Assembly (NCBI RefSeq): GCF_022919215.1
Contig: NZ_CP095046.1
Location: 2,842,501-2,906,500 of the forward strand
Direction of reading: 5' to 3'
DNA from: Hymenobacter cellulosilyticus
GTDB taxonomy: Bacteria > Bacteroidota > Bacteroidia > Cytophagales > Hymenobacteraceae
Length of the DNA: 64,000 nucleotides
Positions within the stretch are counted from its first letter, which is position 1. The number at the start of each line of letters is the position of its first letter. The notes under the pieces are model-generated. The model did no database searches. It saw only the letters and a list, made by a program, of their open reading frames with translations, and was not told where the DNA came from. Position numbers and translations under genes: made by a program. This document shows positions 60,530 through 64,000 of this stretch, piece by piece.

Positions 60530-63500
60530 ATGTTTAGTAGATTCCTTCGTCGACCCGTGTTTGCCATCGTTATATCGGTGGTAATCATGTTCCTGGGCAT
60601 GCTGGCCATCAAAACGCTGCCCACGTCCCAGTTCCCGGAGATTTCGCCGCCCATGGTGATGGTAAGCACGGCCTACCCCGGTGCCAGCGCTAAGGTGCTG
60701 ACCGAATCGGTACTCATCCCATTAGAGCAGGCCATTAATGGCGTGCCGGGTATGAAGTACATGACCTCCGACGCCGTGTCGGCCGGGGAAGCCAACATCC
60801 AGATTGTCTTCAACCTGGGCACCGACCCCGAGCAGGCGGTAGTAAACGTCAATACCCGCATTGCCCAGATCCTGAACCGCTTGCCGGTGCTGGTGCAGCG
60901 CGAGGGCGTGGTCGTAAACCGCGTGGTGCCCAACATGCTGATGTACGTGAACCTCTACAGCAAGGACAAGAATACCGACATGCGGTACCTCTTCAACTTT
61001 GCCGGGGTGAACATGCTGCCCGAAATTCAGCGTATCGACGGTATCGGCCGGGCCAGCATCCTGGGTTCCCGGCAGTACGCCATGCGCGTGTGGCTCAAGC
61101 CCGACCGGATGCGGGCTTATAATCTGTCGGTGGACGACGTGATGGAGGCGCTCAACGACCAGAGCGTAATTGGCTCCCCGGGCCGGATCGGCCGAAGTGA
61201 CGGCAAGGAAGCCTCGGCCCTGGAATACGTGCTGACCTACAAGGGCCGCTTCAACGACGTAGAGGAGTATAAGAACGTCATTATCAAGGCCAACTCCAAC
61301 GGTGAAACCCTGCGCCTCAAGGACGTGGCCAACGTGGAGCTGGGCTCGGAATTCTATGACATCTACTCCAACCTCGACGGCTACCCTTCGGCGGCCATCA
61401 TGCTGAAGCAAACCTACGGCTCCAACGCCTCTGACGTCATCAAAAGCGTAAAGGCTAAGCTGGAAGAGCTGAAGAAAACCATGCCCCCCGGCATGGATTA
61501 TAAGATCAGCTATGACGTGTCGAGCTTCCTCGACGCCTCCACTGAAAACGTAATTCACACCCTGCGCGACGCCTTTATCCTGGTGGCCATTGTGGTGTTC
61601 CTCTTCCTGGGCGACTGGCGCTCCACGCTGATTCCCATTATTGCCGTGCCGGTGTCATTGGTCGGCGCCTTCATTGCCATGCAGGCCTTTGGGATGACCA
61701 TCAACATGATTACCCTGTTTGCCCTGGTGCTGGCCATCGGTATCGTGGTCGACGACGCCATTGTGGTGGTGGAAGCGGTGCACGCCAAGATGGAGGAAAA
61801 GCACCTCTCGCCCTACGGGGCGGTGCGCGAAGTGGTGGGCGAAATCAGTGGGGCCATCATTGCCATTACCATCCTGATGACGGCCGTATTCGTGCCGGTG
61901 GCCTTCATGAGCGGTCCGGTGGGTATTTTCTACCGGCAATTCTCCATCACCATGGCTTCGTCCATCGTGATTTCCGGCATCGTGGCTTTGACCCTGACGC
62001 CGGTGCTCTGCGCCATGATCTTGAAGAACACCCACGGCCAGCCCCGCAAGAAGACGCCCATCAACCGCTTCATCGACTGGTTTAACCGCGGCTTTGAGCG
62101 CCTGACCGGCCGCTACACCAACTTCCTGGAAAAGGTAGTAGACCGCCGCATACTCACCTTCGCCATTTTGATTGCCTTTGGCCTGGGCATTTTCGGCATC
62201 TCGTCCACGCTGCCCTCGGGCTTTATTCCGGCCGAAGACCAGGGCATGCTCTACGCCATTATCCAAACGCCGCCCGGCTCGACGCTGGAGCGCACCAATG
62301 CCCTGTCGCAGCAGCTCTCCAAGCTGGCCGAAAAGGTGCCGGGCATCGAAAGTGTTTCGTCGTTGGCCGGCTACGAGGTACTCACTGAAGGCCGCGGCTC
62401 CAACGCCGGTACCCTGCTGATCAGCCTCAAGCCCTGGGAGGAGCGCAAGCAGTCCGTCCACGATATCGTGATGAGCCTGGAGGAAAAAGCCAAGGAAATT
62501 CCCGGCGCGACCATTGAGTTCTTCGAGCCGCCGGCAGTGCCGGGCTATGGCGCGGCGGGTGGTTTCCAGCTACAGCTGCTCGACAAAACCTCCACCGGCG
62601 ACTACCAGGCCCTGGAAAAGGTGAACGAGGACTTTATGCGGGAGCTCAAAAAACGCAAGGAGTTGGCCGGCCTGTTTACCTTCTTCTCGGCCAACTATCC
62701 GCAGTACGAGCTGCAGATTGACAACCAGCTGGCCATGCAGAAGGGCGTGAGCATCGGCAACGCCATGAATACGCTGAGCATCATGATTGGCTCGACCTAC
62801 GAGCTGGGCTTTATCAAGTATCAGCGCTTTTTCAAGGTGTTCGTGCAGGCCTCGCCCGAGTACCGCCGCCTGCCCAAGGACGTGCTGGATATGTGGGTGA
62901 AAAACGACAAGGGCGAAATGGTACCGCTGTCGGCCTTCATGAAAATTGTGAAAAGCCAGGGCGCCAACGAAATCAACCGCTACAACATGTACCCCACGGC
63001 CTCCATCCGCGGCGACGCGGCCCCGGGCTTCAGTTCGGGCGAGGCCATCAAAGCGGTGCAGGAAGTAGCCAAGAAAACCCTACCCCGCGGCTACGACATC
63101 GACTGGGGCGGCTTGTCGAAAGACGAGGTGAGCCGCGGCAACGAGGCCATCTACATCTTCCTCATTGTGCTGGGTTTCGTGTATCTGGTGCTGGCTGCCC
63201 AGTACGAAAGCTTCCTGCTGCCGCTGGCCGTTATCTTCTCCCTGCCGGCGGGCATCTTCGGCTCCTTTTTGCTGATCAAGATGCTGGGTTTGGCCAACAA
63301 CATCTACGCCCAGGTAGGCTTGGTCATGCTGGTGGGGCTGCTGGGCAAAAACGCGGTGCTTATCGTCGAATTCGCGGTGCAGAAGCACGAGGAGGGCATG
63401 ACGGTGCGTGATGCGGCCATTGAAGGCGCCAAGGTCCGCTTCCGCCCGATTCTGATGACTTCCTTCGCCTTCATTGCCGGCCTGATCCCGCTGGTACTGG

Positions 63501-63718
63501 CCCACGGCGCGGGCGCCATCGGCAACCGGACCATTGGTACTTCGGCTTTGGGCGGGATGCTCTTCGGTACCATTTTCGGGGTCATCATCGTGCCGGGCCT
63601 GTACTACATTTTTGGCTCGCTGGCCGCCGGCCGCAAGCTTATCGGGGATGAGAACGAGCACCCCTTGTCCGAATTCGAGCCCCACGTTTTAGTTGAAGAA
63701 GTTGAGTCTCATGCTTAA
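60530..63718 (+). CDS. RND multidrug efflux permease (HAE1/AcrB family)
   Basis: A 1062-residue inner-membrane pump. The N terminus MFSRFLRRPVFAIVISVVIM starts transmembrane helix 1. The proton-relay helix 4 has ALVLAIGIVVDDAIVVVEAV with the paired Asp residues. The porter domains have PGASAKVLTESVLIPLEQAI and FFEPPAVPGYGAAGGFQ. A late helix has GLLGKNAVLIVEFAVQ with the conserved Lys. The start MFSRFLRR is chosen over an upstream in-frame TTG because the family begins there. Its stop overlaps the next gene by 8 bp. Substrates cannot be predicted. Confidence 0.95.
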   Translation: MFSRFLRRPVFAIVISVVIMFLGMLAIKTLPTSQFPEISPPMVMVSTAYPGASAKVLTESVLIPLEQAINGVPGMKYMTSDAVSAGEANIQIVFNLGTDPEQAVVNVNTRIAQILNRLPVLVQREGVVVNRVVPNMLMYVNLYSKDKNTDMRYLFNFAGVNMLPEIQRIDGIGRASILGSRQYAMRVWLKPDRMRAYNLSVDDVMEALNDQSVIGSPGRIGRSDGKEASALEYVLTYKGRFNDVEEYKNVIIKANSNGETLRLKDVANVELGSEFYDIYSNLDGYPSAAIMLKQTYGSNASDVIKSVKAKLEELKKTMPPGMDYKISYDVSSFLDASTENVIHTLRDAFILVAIVVFLFLGDWRSTLIPIIAVPVSLVGAFIAMQAFGMTINMITLFALVLAIGIVVDDAIVVVEAVHAKMEEKHLSPYGAVREVVGEISGAIIAITILMTAVFVPVAFMSGPVGIFYRQFSITMASSIVISGIVALTLTPVLCAMILKNTHGQPRKKTPINRFIDWFNRGFERLTGRYTNFLEKVVDRRILTFAILIAFGLGIFGISSTLPSGFIPAEDQGMLYAIIQTPPGSTLERTNALSQQLSKLAEKVPGIESVSSLAGYEVLTEGRGSNAGTLLISLKPWEERKQSVHDIVMSLEEKAKEIPGATIEFFEPPAVPGYGAAGGFQLQLLDKTSTGDYQALEKVNEDFMRELKKRKELAGLFTFFSANYPQYELQIDNQLAMQKGVSIGNAMNTLSIMIGSTYELGFIKYQRFFKVFVQASPEYRRLPKDVLDMWVKNDKGEMVPLSAFMKIVKSQGANEINRYNMYPTASIRGDAAPGFSSGEAIKAVQEVAKKTLPRGYDIDWGGLSKDEVSRGNEAIYIFLIVLGFVYLVLAAQYESFLLPLAVIFSLPAGIFGSFLLIKMLGLANNIYAQVGLVMLVGLLGKNAVLIVEFAVQKHEEGMTVRDAAIEGAKVRFRPILMTSFAFIAGLIPLVLAHGAGAIGNRTIGTSALGGMLFGTIFGVIIVPGLYYIFGSLAAGRKLIGDENEHPLSEFEPHVLVEEVESHA

Positions 63719-64000
63719 AAAACGCATTTATCAAAGCCTGAGCGCGGCCTGTCTGGCCCTGGCCATGGGCGCGTGCAAAACGCCGACCCTGGTGCAGAAA
63801 AATGAAAATCGCACCGTGCCGGCCAGCTTCACCGGCAGCTCGTCGGACTCGACCAACGTGACCCGGGTGCCCTGGCAGGAGTTCTTCACCGACCCCAATC
63901 TGGTAGCCCTCATCGACACGGCCCTGCAGCGCAACCAGGAGCTGAACATCACGCTCCAGGAAATTGAAATTGCCCGCCAGGAAGTCCGGGCCCGCAAGGG
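63711..64000 (+). CDS. RND outer-membrane factor (TolC/OprM type), partial at window end
   Basis: Only the first 96 residues are in the window. MLKKRIYQSLSAACLALAMG leads to a lipobox (AMGAC, Cys22), as in OprM-type lipoproteins. Next come VPWQEFFTDPNLVALIDTAL and RNQELNITLQEIEIARQEVR, the classic start of the outer-membrane efflux protein repeat ('W..ff.D..L..LI..AL..N.dl..a...i..Ar'). It overlaps the pump's stop codon by 8 bp, which implies translational coupling. Confidence 0.92.
   Translation, partial: MLKKRIYQSLSAACLALAMGACKTPTLVQKNENRTVPASFTGSSSDSTNVTRVPWQEFFTDPNLVALIDTALQRNQELNITLQEIEIARQEVRARK

Overview
The window is chromosomal DNA from a high-GC member of the Bacteroidota, most likely Hymenobacter or a close relative in the Cytophagales. 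The reasons are several secreted proteins ending in type IX secretion (T9SS) sorting domains, Bacteroidota-type -7 promoter elements (TAnnTTTG), multi-PAS histidine kinases of a kind I associate with Hymenobacter, and dispersed GC-rich inverted repeats. There are no rRNA genes, no CRISPR array and no intact mobile element. One tRNA gene is present.

Layout. 0-9 kb: sucC, a GH113-like hydrolase, a LolD-type ABC ATPase, a protein with a phage-annealing-like signature, recQ and a T9SS type B surface protein. 9-15.4 kb: a conserved hypothetical, a stress and detoxification cluster (DJ-1/PfpI, ABM monooxygenase, MDR oxidoreductase, ohr with an OhrR-like regulator, rhodanese) and a T9SS type A protein. 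15.5-24.3 kb: PASTA protein, a double-length D-Ala-D-Ala ligase, pgk, two paralogous membrane proteins, an M50 protease, a HAD phosphatase and a tRNA with a CAU anticodon. 24.7-27.2 kb: a secreted HELGH metalloprotease. 27.5-39.2 kb: a signalling island with two multi-PAS histidine kinases, a PAS-only protein, a degenerate CZB-like protein, five tandem small SpoIIAA-like proteins, a GAF protein and a response regulator. 39.4-45.6 kb: GNAT, a 1498-residue NHL/IPT surface protein and a GAF protein. 45.6-51 kb: a type I secretion-like operon (TolC, HlyD, ABC) under a TetR regulator. 51-56.4 kb: a free-standing copy of what looks like the C-terminal domain of NADP isocitrate dehydrogenase, an exported hypothetical, a TPR histidine kinase with a NarL-type regulator, and an outer-membrane barrel. 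56.5-58.6 kb: a HelD-like helicase. 59.3 kb to the end: an RND efflux operon whose outer-membrane gene runs off the window.

Two points matter most. First, at least 16 reading-frame breaks occur in 12 genes. Every one is repaired by adding a single G or C inside a short G/C run, and each gene then has the length and motifs of its family. Thirteen of the 16 lie in the first 15 kb. This looks like systematic homopolymer under-calling, so these genes are annotated as intact CDS with the break site given. Second, the five SpoIIAA-like paralogues, the PAS-only protein, the CZB-like protein and a 4-PAS kinase lie on one strand with gaps of 5-107 bp behind a consensus -7 element. I do not know a described system with this composition, and it is the best candidate here for new biology.
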